Below, in pieces: positions 47,746 to 56,347 of a stretch of 64,000 nucleotides of DNA. How positions within the stretch are numbered: position 1 is the stretch's first letter; the number at the start of each line of letters is the position of its first letter. This DNA is from Bacillota bacterium (GTDB lineage Bacteria > Sysuimicrobiota > Sysuimicrobiia > Sysuimicrobiales > Segetimicrobiaceae): contig JAJPIA010000063.1 in assembly GCA_021324975.1 (NCBI GenBank), positions 1 through 64,000 of the forward strand. The letters are read 5' to 3'. The position numbers were made by a program, and so were the translations under genes. The notes below the pieces were generated by a model. The model saw nothing but the letters and a program-made list of their open reading frames with translations, did no database searches and was not told the DNA's origin.

Positions 47746-47786
47746 CGGCGCCCGCCACTGATCCGGCGGTGGCCGCCGCATCCCGC
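47737..47786 (+). other. Long hairpin spanning the stop codon of the fusion gene (13-bp stem with one bulged A)
   Basis: GCGGGATGaCGGCG ... CGCCGCATCCCGC. Confidence 0.5.
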
Positions 47787-47834
47787 TGACTCGATCGTCT
47801 GTCCGGCAAACGTTGCACGCGTGGGAGGGATACG

Positions 47835-49256
47835 ATGAACAAGGGTGATCTGTGCTGGACGTCCGCGCAGGAGCTCGCGCGGATGATTCGGACCAAGGCC
47901 GTGTCGCCGGTCGAGGTGGTCGACGCGGTGCTGGAGCGGATCGACCGGGTCAATCCGACCGTCAACGCCTACGTCACCGTCACCGCGGATCAGGCGCGCG
48001 CGGCGGCTGCGGCGGCCGAGGCCGCGGTCATCCGCGGGGACACGGTCGGTCCGCTTCACGGCGTGCCGTACTCGCTCAAGGATCTCACCGCAACCCGCGG
48101 CATCCGGACGACCATGGGCTCCAAGATCTTCGAGCACAACGTACCGGACGAGGACGCGCTCCTTGTCCGGCGCCTATATGCCGCGGGCGCGATCCTCGTC
48201 GGCAAGACCAACACGCCCGAGTTCGGGTGCAAGCCGTTTACGGACAACCGCGTGTTCGGCGCGACCCGGAACCCGTGGGCGCTGGATCGGTCGGCCGGAG
48301 GGTCCAGCGGGGGTGCCGCGGCAGCGGTGGCATGCGGGTTGGCCCCGCTCGCCGAGGGCAGCGATCTCGCCGGGTCGATTCGCCATCCGGCAGCGTGGTG
48401 CGGCGCCGTGGGCTTCAAGCCGACGCAGGGCCGGATTCCACGATACCCCAACGTGGCCGGGTGGAACGCGATGTCGTCGAACGGCCCGATCACGCGCACG
48501 GTCGGGGACGCGGCGCTCATGTTTTCGGTCATGGCTGGGCCGGACGATCGCGACCCGCTGAGCCTGCCGCACACGGGCGAGCGCTGGACCGCCCTCGCCG
48601 ACGCACCGAGTGTTCGCGGGTGGCGCGTCGCGTGGACGCCGGATCTCGGCGGTGCGGCGGCGGTCGACAGCGAGATCGCGTCCGCGTCCGCCGCCGCGGC
48701 CCAGGCGTTCACCGAGCTCGGCTGCACGGTCGAAACAGCCGCACCGGACGTGGGGAACATCATGGAGCCGTTTCTGGCGCTCAACGTCGCGGTGCGCGTG
48801 GCCACGGTTGGCCGTCACCTCGCGCAGTGGCGTGACCAGATGGATCCGATCCTCGTCCAGCGCCTCGACCTGAGCCGGAATCTCACGCCCGAGCAGATCG
48901 GTCAGGCAGAGGTCGCACGCACGGCGTACCATCATCGCCTGCTGCGCTTCTTCGAGCGGTACGACCTCTTGCTGCTCCCGACAACGGCGACCGCTGCCAC
49001 GCCACTCCAGGCTCCGATCCCGGCGGAGATCGCCGGCCGCTCGATCCGGCAACACCTCGACATGCTCATTCCGACGTTTGCCTTCAACCTGAGCGCGTTT
49101 CCGGCGATCTCCGTGCCGTGCGGCTGGACGGCGAGCGGCCTACCGGTGGGGCTGCAGATCGTCGCGGGGTGGCGACAGGACGCACGTGCGCTTGTGGCGG
49201 CGGCCTGTTTCGAGGCCCAACATCCCTGGTCAAATCGCCGGCCACCGCTGCAATAG
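47835..49256 (+). CDS. Amidase (amidase signature family, GatA-like)
   Basis: GVPYSLKDLTATRGIRTTMGSKIF...GKTNTPEFGCKPFTDNRVFGATRNPWALDRSAGGSSGGAAAAVACGLAPLAEGSDLAGSIRHPA. Confidence 0.93.
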   Translation: MNKGDLCWTSAQELARMIRTKAVSPVEVVDAVLERIDRVNPTVNAYVTVTADQARAAAAAAEAAVIRGDTVGPLHGVPYSLKDLTATRGIRTTMGSKIFEHNVPDEDALLVRRLYAAGAILVGKTNTPEFGCKPFTDNRVFGATRNPWALDRSAGGSSGGAAAAVACGLAPLAEGSDLAGSIRHPAAWCGAVGFKPTQGRIPRYPNVAGWNAMSSNGPITRTVGDAALMFSVMAGPDDRDPLSLPHTGERWTALADAPSVRGWRVAWTPDLGGAAAVDSEIASASAAAAQAFTELGCTVETAAPDVGNIMEPFLALNVAVRVATVGRHLAQWRDQMDPILVQRLDLSRNLTPEQIGQAEVARTAYHHRLLRFFERYDLLLLPTTATAATPLQAPIPAEIAGRSIRQHLDMLIPTFAFNLSAFPAISVPCGWTASGLPVGLQIVAGWRQDARALVAAACFEAQHPWSNRRPPLQ

Positions 49257-49374
49257 CCGGGCTGTGAACACGGCGCCTCGCCGGTACCGCCCGCGTGTCC
49301 TGCGAGCGGAAACCTAGTTCATCATCGCATTACTTCGGCAAGGGGAGGTACGTTGATGCCGCGGGGCCGGCGCG

Positions 49375-49929
49375 TCAGCGGTGCCCGGCGAGCGCCGTCA
49401 CCGGGAAGACGTCCCGATACTTGCCCCCGGCAAAAACGAACACTGTCGATACACGGTCTCCCTTACCCGCTGAGCGGTCAATCAAGAACGCGACGCCTGT
49501 CCGGTCGTAGACGAGCACGATGGCGCCGTCACCATAGTCGACGGTTTCCGCGTAGCCGTACGCCGCGCGAATCGCATTCGGGCTGCTCCCCACTCCTAGC
49601 CCGGCGGCCGTACGGTATCCGGCGTCATCGGAGCCGGAGAGCGCCACGATCTTCCGGGTCACGACATCGACCAGCGCGCCCAAATGACGGAGGGGCCAGT
49701 GATAGCTCAGCATCGCTTGCGGGAGCAGCGCGGGGGGGAGCGGCGGCCCAAGCATCTCCGACACCGTGTCCACCGAATCTCCGAGGTGAAAGAGGCCGAT
49801 GGACCGGCCGGGCACGACGGGGTGGCTTTGGGCATGGGCGGGCAGCGCCGCGAGCACTAGGCCCGCGATAGCAAGAAGCGCCACAGTCCGGGCGCGCTGC
49901 GTAGACAACCTCGGGACCCGCACGGTCAA
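49375..49929 (-). CDS. Hypothetical secreted protein
   Basis: Clear signal peptide (VALLAIAGLVLAALPAHAQ) and a 150-aa mature region with no family recognised. Confidence 0.6.
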   Translation of the reverse strand: MTVRVPRLSTQRARTVALLAIAGLVLAALPAHAQSHPVVPGRSIGLFHLGDSVDTVSEMLGPPLPPALLPQAMLSYHWPLRHLGALVDVVTRKIVALSGSDDAGYRTAAGLGVGSSPNAIRAAYGYAETVDYGDGAIVLVYDRTGVAFLIDRSAGKGDRVSTVFVFAGGKYRDVFPVTALAGHR

Positions 49930-50200
49930 TACACCCGCCTATCGCCCGGCATCACCCGATCTTCCTTAAATAATATCACCGCCACCAATATCACCCTCAC
50001 CGCCGGGGCATTCCGCGAGGCGCCGCGCCGTCCACTCGCCGGGCCCGGTGACCCTGGGCGGCTCCGCGGCCCCGCGGCGGCTTACAATGAAAATGGAGCG
50101 GATCGCCCGTACTTTGGTCTGGCGCGACGAATGTCCGAAACCGGCGGAGATTTGGGCATTCGAAGTCGTGCGCGGTGCCCGCGCGGTGGAGGCGCTGCCC

Positions 50201-51238
50201 ATGTCCCAAAATCTGTTCAGACAGACGATCGTCGCCGTCATCTGGGATTTCGACAAGACCTTGATCCCGGGGTACATGCAGACCCCGCTGTTCCGCCACT
50301 ACGGTGTCAATGAGGAGAAATTCTGGAGGGAGGTCGCGGGGCTACCGGAGTTCTACAAGAAGCGCGGCCTGGAGCTTGTCTCCCGCGATACGCTCTACCT
50401 CAATCACATCCTCACGTATGTGCGAAGCGGCCGCTTCAAGGGGCTCAACAACACGTTGCTGCGGGACCTCGGCGCGGCGCTCGAATTCTACCCAGGACTG
50501 CCCGAGTTCTTCGCCGCGGTCAAGGAGCACGTGGCTCAGCAGCCGGAATACCGGCAGGCCGAGATCCGCGTGGAGCACTACATCGTCAGCGTCGGGCTCC
50601 GGCAGATGATCCTCGGCAGCAAGATCGCGCCGTACGCCGACGGGGTGTGGGGATGCGAGTTCGTAGAGACGGTGGCACCCCCGGACTATCTGGACGCCGG
50701 ACGGCAACAGCTTCTGCTGCAGACCCACCCGACCGCCTCCGAGATCGTCGAGCTGGGGTACGTCATCGACAACACAACGAAGACCCGGGCGATCTTTGAG
50801 ATCAACAAGGGAACGAACAAAGAACCGACGATCGACGTGAACGCGAAGATCGAGCCGCAGGACCGCCGGGTCCCCATCGAGAGCATGATCTACGTGGCCG
50901 ATGGACCGAGCGACATCCCCGTGTTTTCCATCGTCAAGCAGTACGGTGGCCAGGCATACGCGGTGTACGGCCAAGGCGCGGGCAAAGAGTTCGAACAGGT
51001 TCGGACCCTGCAGGCCCAGCAACGCATCGACGCCTTTGGCCCGGCGGACTACCGGGAACGATCACACACCGCGATGCTCATTCTCGACGCAGTCGACCGC
51101 GTCGCACGCCGCATCGTGGAAACCCGCCGCCGGATGGTCGGCGATCGCGTGGGCGCGCCGCCCCGGCACATCGCGAACGACGCCGACGCGGCCCCGGCCG
51201 TACGGACGCCTCGTCAACTCGATCTCGGCAGGGGATAG
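50201..51238 (+). CDS. HAD-superfamily hydrolase
   Basis: VIWDFDKTLIPGYM (DxDKT) ... MIYVADGPSDIPVFS. Upstream in-frame ATG at 50048 possible but lacks conserved sequence. Confidence 0.8.
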   Translation: MSQNLFRQTIVAVIWDFDKTLIPGYMQTPLFRHYGVNEEKFWREVAGLPEFYKKRGLELVSRDTLYLNHILTYVRSGRFKGLNNTLLRDLGAALEFYPGLPEFFAAVKEHVAQQPEYRQAEIRVEHYIVSVGLRQMILGSKIAPYADGVWGCEFVETVAPPDYLDAGRQQLLLQTHPTASEIVELGYVIDNTTKTRAIFEINKGTNKEPTIDVNAKIEPQDRRVPIESMIYVADGPSDIPVFSIVKQYGGQAYAVYGQGAGKEFEQVRTLQAQQRIDAFGPADYRERSHTAMLILDAVDRVARRIVETRRRMVGDRVGAPPRHIANDADAAPAVRTPRQLDLGRG

Positions 51239-51281
51239 GTGCGCGGCCGGTGGTGTGCCGCCGCCTGGCCGCGCACCCGCG

Positions 51282-51638
51282 TCACTGGGCGGGCAGGCCC
51301 GGGATCTCCAGGATCGGCCGGATCTCGACGGTTCCAAGCCGCGCCCCAGGGAGCCGGCCCGCGATCTCGATCGCCTCGTCGAGGTCTGGGACATCGACCA
51401 GGAAGTATCCTCCAAGTTGCTCGCGCGTCTCCGCGAACGGGCCGTCGGTGACGAGGCGCTTGCCCTGCCGCACCCGCACGCTCGTCGCCGTGGACACGGG
51501 CTGCAGGGGAGAGGCGTCGAGATACTGCCCGGTCGCCTTGATCTGGTGCGCGATCTGCGCGGATTCCCGGTAGCATTGCTCCTTTTCGGCTTCGTCCGAG
51601 GCATCCTCGGCGCCGTACACGAGCAGCATGTATTTCAT
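51282..51638 (-). CDS. YCII-related (DGPF) protein
   Basis: MKYMLLVYGAED...RLVTDGPFAETREQLGGYFLVDVPDLDEAIEIAGRLP. Confidence 0.88.
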   Translation of the reverse strand: MKYMLLVYGAEDASDEAEKEQCYRESAQIAHQIKATGQYLDASPLQPVSTATSVRVRQGKRLVTDGPFAETREQLGGYFLVDVPDLDEAIEIAGRLPGARLGTVEIRPILEIPGLPAQ

Positions 51639-52078
51639 CGCCCGCCCTCCTTCCCGTGCGCCGCGGACGGCCGCTGCAGGCCGGGCAGCGTCGCCGCCGC
51701 ACGCTGAACGTCCGGCGGGAAGTCGGACAGTTCCTGCACCTGGCGTAGCTCGATCACGTATTCGTCGCGATCCGATGCCGGGCACCTGAGCGCCCAGTCG
51801 ACCGCCTCCTGTTTCGACCCCACCTGGATCATCCAGTACCCGCCGAGCGTCTCCTTGGTTTCCACAAACGGCCCGTCGGTCACGGTACGCTTGCCCTTCG
51901 ACACCGAGACGCGCACGCCCATCGACGGCGGGTGAAGGCCATCGAGGGCGAGCAGGACGCCGGCTTGCTGTAGGGCTCTATTGTATTCCATCATCGCCTC
52001 GACGGCCTTGGCGTCCGGCATGGCGCCCGCCGCCGCCTTCTCATACCCCTTCGGAATCATCAACATCATGAACCGCAT
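51635..52078 (-). CDS. YCII-related (DGPF) protein
   Basis: MRFMMLMIPKGYEKA...RTVTDGPFVETKETLGGYWMIQVGSKQEAVDWALRCP; ATGA overlap with the next gene. Confidence 0.88.
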   Translation of the reverse strand: MRFMMLMIPKGYEKAAAGAMPDAKAVEAMMEYNRALQQAGVLLALDGLHPPSMGVRVSVSKGKRTVTDGPFVETKETLGGYWMIQVGSKQEAVDWALRCPASDRDEYVIELRQVQELSDFPPDVQRAAATLPGLQRPSAAHGKEGGR

Positions 52079-52232
52079 CGTACCCCTCCATCTCGGCGTA
52101 TGGACTCCCCGCCGGCATCCAGTCGGCCGCGGATTCCCGCGGGGCGCACGATCACATACCTCCCACGCGTGGTGCGGGGCCGGCTCGGGCACGCCGGCGC
52201 CCCTGCCCATGCTGAGTGTGCGTTCCGCAACG

Positions 52233-52261
52233 TAGTCGAACGGGTCGGTTCGCAATCGACA
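52233..52261 (-). promoter_or_regulatory. Candidate ECF promoter TGTCGA-N17-CGAC reading towards the YCII genes
   Basis: Reverse strand TGTCGA (52261-52256), 17-nt spacer, CGACTA (52238-52233). Confidence 0.4.
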
Positions 52262-52349
52262 GCCCGCTGGCGGCCCGCACCTCTTTTTCGATATGCTGGG
52301 AGCCGGCCGGCAGGGAAGGCACGCGACACGTACGCCGGGAGCCCGCGAT

Positions 52350-53591
52350 ATGAGCCAGGATGCAGCCCATGTAGCTCAGGCGGTGGAGGCGATCTACCGG
52401 TCGGAGTCGCGCCGGGTCCTCGCCACGCTCATCCGCGTTCTCGGGGACTTCGACCTCGCCGAGGAGGCGCTGCACGATGCCTTTGCGGCGGCCGTGGCAC
52501 AGTGGCCGAGGGACGGTGTGCCCGCCAACCCGAAGGCGTGGCTCGTCTCCACCGGCCGCTTCAAGGCCATCGACGCCATGCGGCGCCGTGCGCGATTCGA
52601 CGCGTCGCTTGCCGAGCTTGCGAAGGAACTGGACACCGGCACGGCCGAATGGCGGGACGAGGAGCTCGAGGACGACCGGCTCAGGCTCATCTTCACCTGC
52701 TGCCATCCGGCCCTACCGCAGGACGCGCAGGTGGCGCTGACCCTGCGGGAAGTGTGCGGCCTCACCACGGAGCAGATCGCGCACGCCTTCCTCACGGCCG
52801 CGCCCACGCTCGCCCAACGCATCGTCCGTGCCAAGCGAAAGATCCGCGACGCCCGCATTCCGTATCGCGTGCCGTCTCGAGCGGACCTGCCCGATCGGCT
52901 GGATAGCGTGCTCCGCGTAGTCTACCTCGTGTTCAATGAGGGCTACTCGGCGTCCTCCGGCGCCGCGCTCACGAGGCCCGATCTCTCCGGCGAGGCCATC
53001 AGGCTTGGCCGGTTCCTCCTCGATTTGCTGCCGGAGCCGGAGGTCGCAGGATTGCTCGCGTTGATGCTGCTGCACGAGTCACGCCGGGCCGCGAGAGCGT
53101 CGGCCGCGGGGGAATTGATCCTGCTCGAAGAGCAGAATCGTTCGCGATGGAACCGCGAGCAGATCCGGGAAGGGCTGGAACTCGTGACCCGGGCGGTCTC
53201 CTCGCCGCGGGCCGGCCCCTACACGATCCAAGCGGCGATTGCGGCCGTTCACGCCACGGCACCCACAGCCGGCGCCACGGACTGGAACCGCATCGTCGCG
53301 CTGTACGACGCGCTGCTGCGCACGGATCCGTCGCCCGTCGTCGAGTTGAACCGCGCGGTGGCGGTCGCGATGCGCGACGGCCCGAGGGCCGGCCTCGGTC
53401 TCATCGATGCCCTCCTCGAGCGGGGGGATCTCGCCGAATACCACCTGGCGCACGCCGCACGGGCCGACCTGCATCGCCGGTTGGGGCAGGTCGACGCCGC
53501 CCGCGCCTCCTACGAGCGCGCCCTCGCCCTGACGGAGCAGGAACCCGAACGGCGGTTTCTGGAGCGGCGCCTGCGCGAGCTACGGGGTTAA
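52350..53591 (+). CDS. ECF RNA polymerase sigma factor with long C-terminal helical extension (ECF42-like)
   Basis: LIRVLGDFDLAEEALHDAFAAAVAQWPRDGVPANPKAWLVSTGRFKAIDAMRRR...RLIFTCCHPALPQDAQVALTLREVCGLTTEQIAHAFL; adjacent DGPF genes. Confidence 0.9.
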   Translation: MSQDAAHVAQAVEAIYRSESRRVLATLIRVLGDFDLAEEALHDAFAAAVAQWPRDGVPANPKAWLVSTGRFKAIDAMRRRARFDASLAELAKELDTGTAEWRDEELEDDRLRLIFTCCHPALPQDAQVALTLREVCGLTTEQIAHAFLTAAPTLAQRIVRAKRKIRDARIPYRVPSRADLPDRLDSVLRVVYLVFNEGYSASSGAALTRPDLSGEAIRLGRFLLDLLPEPEVAGLLALMLLHESRRAARASAAGELILLEEQNRSRWNREQIREGLELVTRAVSSPRAGPYTIQAAIAAVHATAPTAGATDWNRIVALYDALLRTDPSPVVELNRAVAVAMRDGPRAGLGLIDALLERGDLAEYHLAHAARADLHRRLGQVDAARASYERALALTEQEPERRFLERRLRELRG

Positions 53592-53602
53592 GGAGACCTG
53601 CT

Positions 53603-56005
53603 GTGCGGCGGATCGCGTATGCGGCGGTGGGCATGGTCGTCGCGGCCTGCGTCGGCCTCGGCCTCGGAGGAGAACGCGTGGCCGGACCGGACGGCTCCGA
53701 TGGCGTGACGGCGAACAACTGGACGTTGACGCCGGCCGGCGTGCAGGTCGCCGTCGGGGACCGGCCGTTCGGCGCGGCGTTGAGTCCCGACGGACGCTAT
53801 CTTGCCGTGAGCGACGACGGGGACGGCGTGCAGTCGCTGGCGCTGCTCGACACCTCGGCGAGGCTCGTCGTCCAGTCGATCCCGTATCACAAGCCGGACG
53901 CGCTGTACGTCGGCGTGGCGTGGGCGCCGGACGGGCGCCGCTTGTATGCCTCGGCCGGCGGCAACAATCTGGTGCGCACGTACGACTTCCAGGACGGGCG
54001 CCTGCGGGAAGGATCGCCGATCACCTTGGGAGAGCGCGCGGCACACGTCTACCCGGCCGGCCTGGCAGTGTCGGCGGACGGCCGGAGCCTCTACGTCGCG
54101 GAAAATCTGGCCAACCGGCTCGTCGCCGTCGACGCGGCGACGGGGCAACCCTCAGGTGTGGCTGATACCGGACCCCTCCCGTACGCCGTGGCCGCCGCCA
54201 CGCACCGCGGCAAGATCTACGTGAGCAACTGGGGCGCCGACACCGTGACGGTCCTGCGGGCCGATGGACTCGCACCGCTCGGCACGGTGACCGTGGGGCT
54301 TCACCCCGCGGCGCTCGCGCTGGACCCATCTGGCGGGAGACTCTACGTCGCCAATACCGACGGCGACAGCGTGTCGGTGGTGGATACCGGGACGGATCGC
54401 GTGGTGGCGACGGTATCGCTCGCGCCGTATCGTGGTGCGCCGGAGGGCAGCATCCCGGACGGCCTCGCCGTGAGCAGCGATGGGCGGACGCTGTATGTCG
54501 CGAACGCCGGCAACAACGACGTTGCGGTGGTGGACCTCTCCGGTCCCCGGCCCGTGGTCGCGGGGTTGATCCCGACCGCCTGGTACCCGACGACCGTGAC
54601 CATGTCGCGCGACGGACGCGTACTGTTCATCACGAACGCCAAGGGGCTCGGCGCCGGGGCGAACCCTCATGGCCCGAACCCCACGCGAGCCGAGACGGAC
54701 AACGAGCAATATATCGGCAGCATGATCGTCGGCACCGTGTCGATCGTGGATGTCCCGGACGCCCGGCAACTCGCGGCGTTGTCGGCCCGTGTCGTCCAGA
54801 ACAACGGCTTCGACGAGGGCGCCGGTAGGCTGATACGCTCCGCCGCCGCGATACCGCCCCGCGTCGTGCCCCGGCGGGTCGGGGGCCCGTCGCTGATCAA
54901 GCACATCATTTACATCGTCAAGGAGAATCGCACGTACGACCAGGTGCTGGGCGACCTGCGGCAGGGAAACGGCGACCCGTCGCTCGTCTTGTTCGGGCCG
55001 GCCGTCGCGCCCAATCATCACACGCTGGCGCAGCAGTTCGTCCTGCTCGACAACTTCTACGCGAATGCCGAGGTCAGCGCGGACGGCCACAACTGGTCGA
55101 TGGCGGCGATGGCCAACGACTACGTGCAGAAGAACTGGCCGGCCAACTACTCCGACCGGGGCCGCGCCTACGACTTCGAGGGCGGACAGCCGGCCGCGTA
55201 CCCGCGCAGCGGGTTTCTCTGGGATGCGGCGGCGCGGGCCAAGGTATCGTACCGGATCTACGGCGAGTTCACCGAGTTGGGCATGACTCCCTCGCGGGGC
55301 ACAATGGCCTCGATGGAGCGGCACGTCGACCCCGCCTATCACGGCTGGGACCTCAAGGTAACGGACCAGACCCGGGTCGACGAGTGGCTGCGCGAGTTCA
55401 GGACATTTGAGCAGTCCGGGGAGATGCCGCAGCTCATGATCCTCCGGCTGCCTCAGGACCACACCGCGGGCACCCGCCCCGGCTATCCGACGCCGCAGGC
55501 CATGATGGCGGACAACGACCTCGCGCTCGGGCGTCTCGTGGACGCCGTCAGCCATTCCCGCTTCTGGCAGGACACGCTGATCGTGGCGCTGGAAGACGAC
55601 GCCCAGGACGGCCCGGACCATGTCGATGCCCATCGCACCGTCGCCCTCCTCGCCGGCGCCTACGTCCGGCGGGGCGCGGTGGACCACACGTTCTACAGCA
55701 CCGTCTCCGCCTTGCGCACGATCGAGCTCATCCTCGGCATCCCGCCGCTCACGCAGTATGATGCCGCCGCGCAGCCGCTCCTCGGCGCCTTCACGAGCGA
55801 CGCGCGATTGGATCCGTACACGGCGATCGTGCCCCGGCAGTCCCTGACCGTCATGAATACCCCCGCGTCGCCGGGCGCGGCGGAGTCGGCGCGCCTCGAT
55901 TTCGACGAGGCGGACGAGGTGGGTCCCGGAGTGCTGAGCCGGATCCTCTGGCAGACCGTCAAGGGACACACTCCGCTCCCGACGAGCCCGAGGGAAATCC
56001 GCTAG
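53603..56005 (+). CDS. YVTN beta-propeller / phosphoesterase (alkaline-phosphatase-fold) fusion, secreted, GTG start
   Basis: N-terminal hydrophobic segment; propeller repeats (DSVSVVDTGTDRVVATVSL, GRTLYVANAGNNDVAVVDL); C-terminal IKHIIYIVKENRTYDQVLGDLRQGNGDPSLVLFG...ALEDDAQDGPDHVDAHR. Confidence 0.87.
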   Translation: MRRIAYAAVGMVVAACVGLGLGGERVAGPDGSDGVTANNWTLTPAGVQVAVGDRPFGAALSPDGRYLAVSDDGDGVQSLALLDTSARLVVQSIPYHKPDALYVGVAWAPDGRRLYASAGGNNLVRTYDFQDGRLREGSPITLGERAAHVYPAGLAVSADGRSLYVAENLANRLVAVDAATGQPSGVADTGPLPYAVAAATHRGKIYVSNWGADTVTVLRADGLAPLGTVTVGLHPAALALDPSGGRLYVANTDGDSVSVVDTGTDRVVATVSLAPYRGAPEGSIPDGLAVSSDGRTLYVANAGNNDVAVVDLSGPRPVVAGLIPTAWYPTTVTMSRDGRVLFITNAKGLGAGANPHGPNPTRAETDNEQYIGSMIVGTVSIVDVPDARQLAALSARVVQNNGFDEGAGRLIRSAAAIPPRVVPRRVGGPSLIKHIIYIVKENRTYDQVLGDLRQGNGDPSLVLFGPAVAPNHHTLAQQFVLLDNFYANAEVSADGHNWSMAAMANDYVQKNWPANYSDRGRAYDFEGGQPAAYPRSGFLWDAAARAKVSYRIYGEFTELGMTPSRGTMASMERHVDPAYHGWDLKVTDQTRVDEWLREFRTFEQSGEMPQLMILRLPQDHTAGTRPGYPTPQAMMADNDLALGRLVDAVSHSRFWQDTLIVALEDDAQDGPDHVDAHRTVALLAGAYVRRGAVDHTFYSTVSALRTIELILGIPPLTQYDAAAQPLLGAFTSDARLDPYTAIVPRQSLTVMNTPASPGAAESARLDFDEADEVGPGVLSRILWQTVKGHTPLPTSPREIR

Positions 56006-56234
56006 GGCCGGAGGCGTCATAGCGGCCGGAGTGTCCGGATCGCCCGGCGCCCGGCGCAGGATGCGGGCGCGCCGCGTGCCGCAGGGCCGAGCCGGCGAGG
56101 CGCGACGCGACCAACGCGGCCGCCACGCCGATCGCGGCGGCCGCGGCCGCCAACAGGCCCACGATCGCGAGTACGGCTTTCGCCACCGCGACCGCCACAA
56201 GCGTGATGAGCTGCACAAACCCCGCGATCATCAT
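55959..56234 (-). CDS. Possible small membrane protein
   Basis: MMIAGFVQLITLVAVAVAKAVLAIVGLLAAAAAAIG; overlaps convergent gene by 47 nt; low-complexity. Confidence 0.35.
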   Translation of the reverse strand: MMIAGFVQLITLVAVAVAKAVLAIVGLLAAAAAAIGVAAALVASRLAGSALRHAARPHPAPGAGRSGHSGRYDASGPSGFPSGSSGAECVP

Positions 56235-56347
56235 GGCGCCACCGCCTGGCCCCCGGCGAAGCATGTTTCCCCGGCGACCGGCAAGCCTAACGTGCAGCCG
56301 GTCGGGGTTTGACCGGCGCCTCGAGCCAGCGCCGCAGCGCTTCCCGG

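Noticed and set aside
45895-47781. 628-aa minus-strand ORF
   Set aside because: Antisense to the fusion gene with intact PP2C/HATPase/STAS motifs; compositional artefact.
49964-50000. Imperfect tandem repeat AATATCACCGCCACC / AATATCACCCTCACC
   Set aside because: Only two imperfect copies, no link to a start site or hairpin; insufficient support.
53147-53602. N-terminal extension of the propeller/phosphoesterase ORF
   Set aside because: Overlaps the 3' end of the ECF42-like gene in another frame; a hydrophobic signal starts at the GTG at 53603.
54152-56218. 688-aa minus-strand ORF
   Set aside because: Shadow frame of the propeller/phosphoesterase gene; no recognisable domain, Arg/His/Val-rich.
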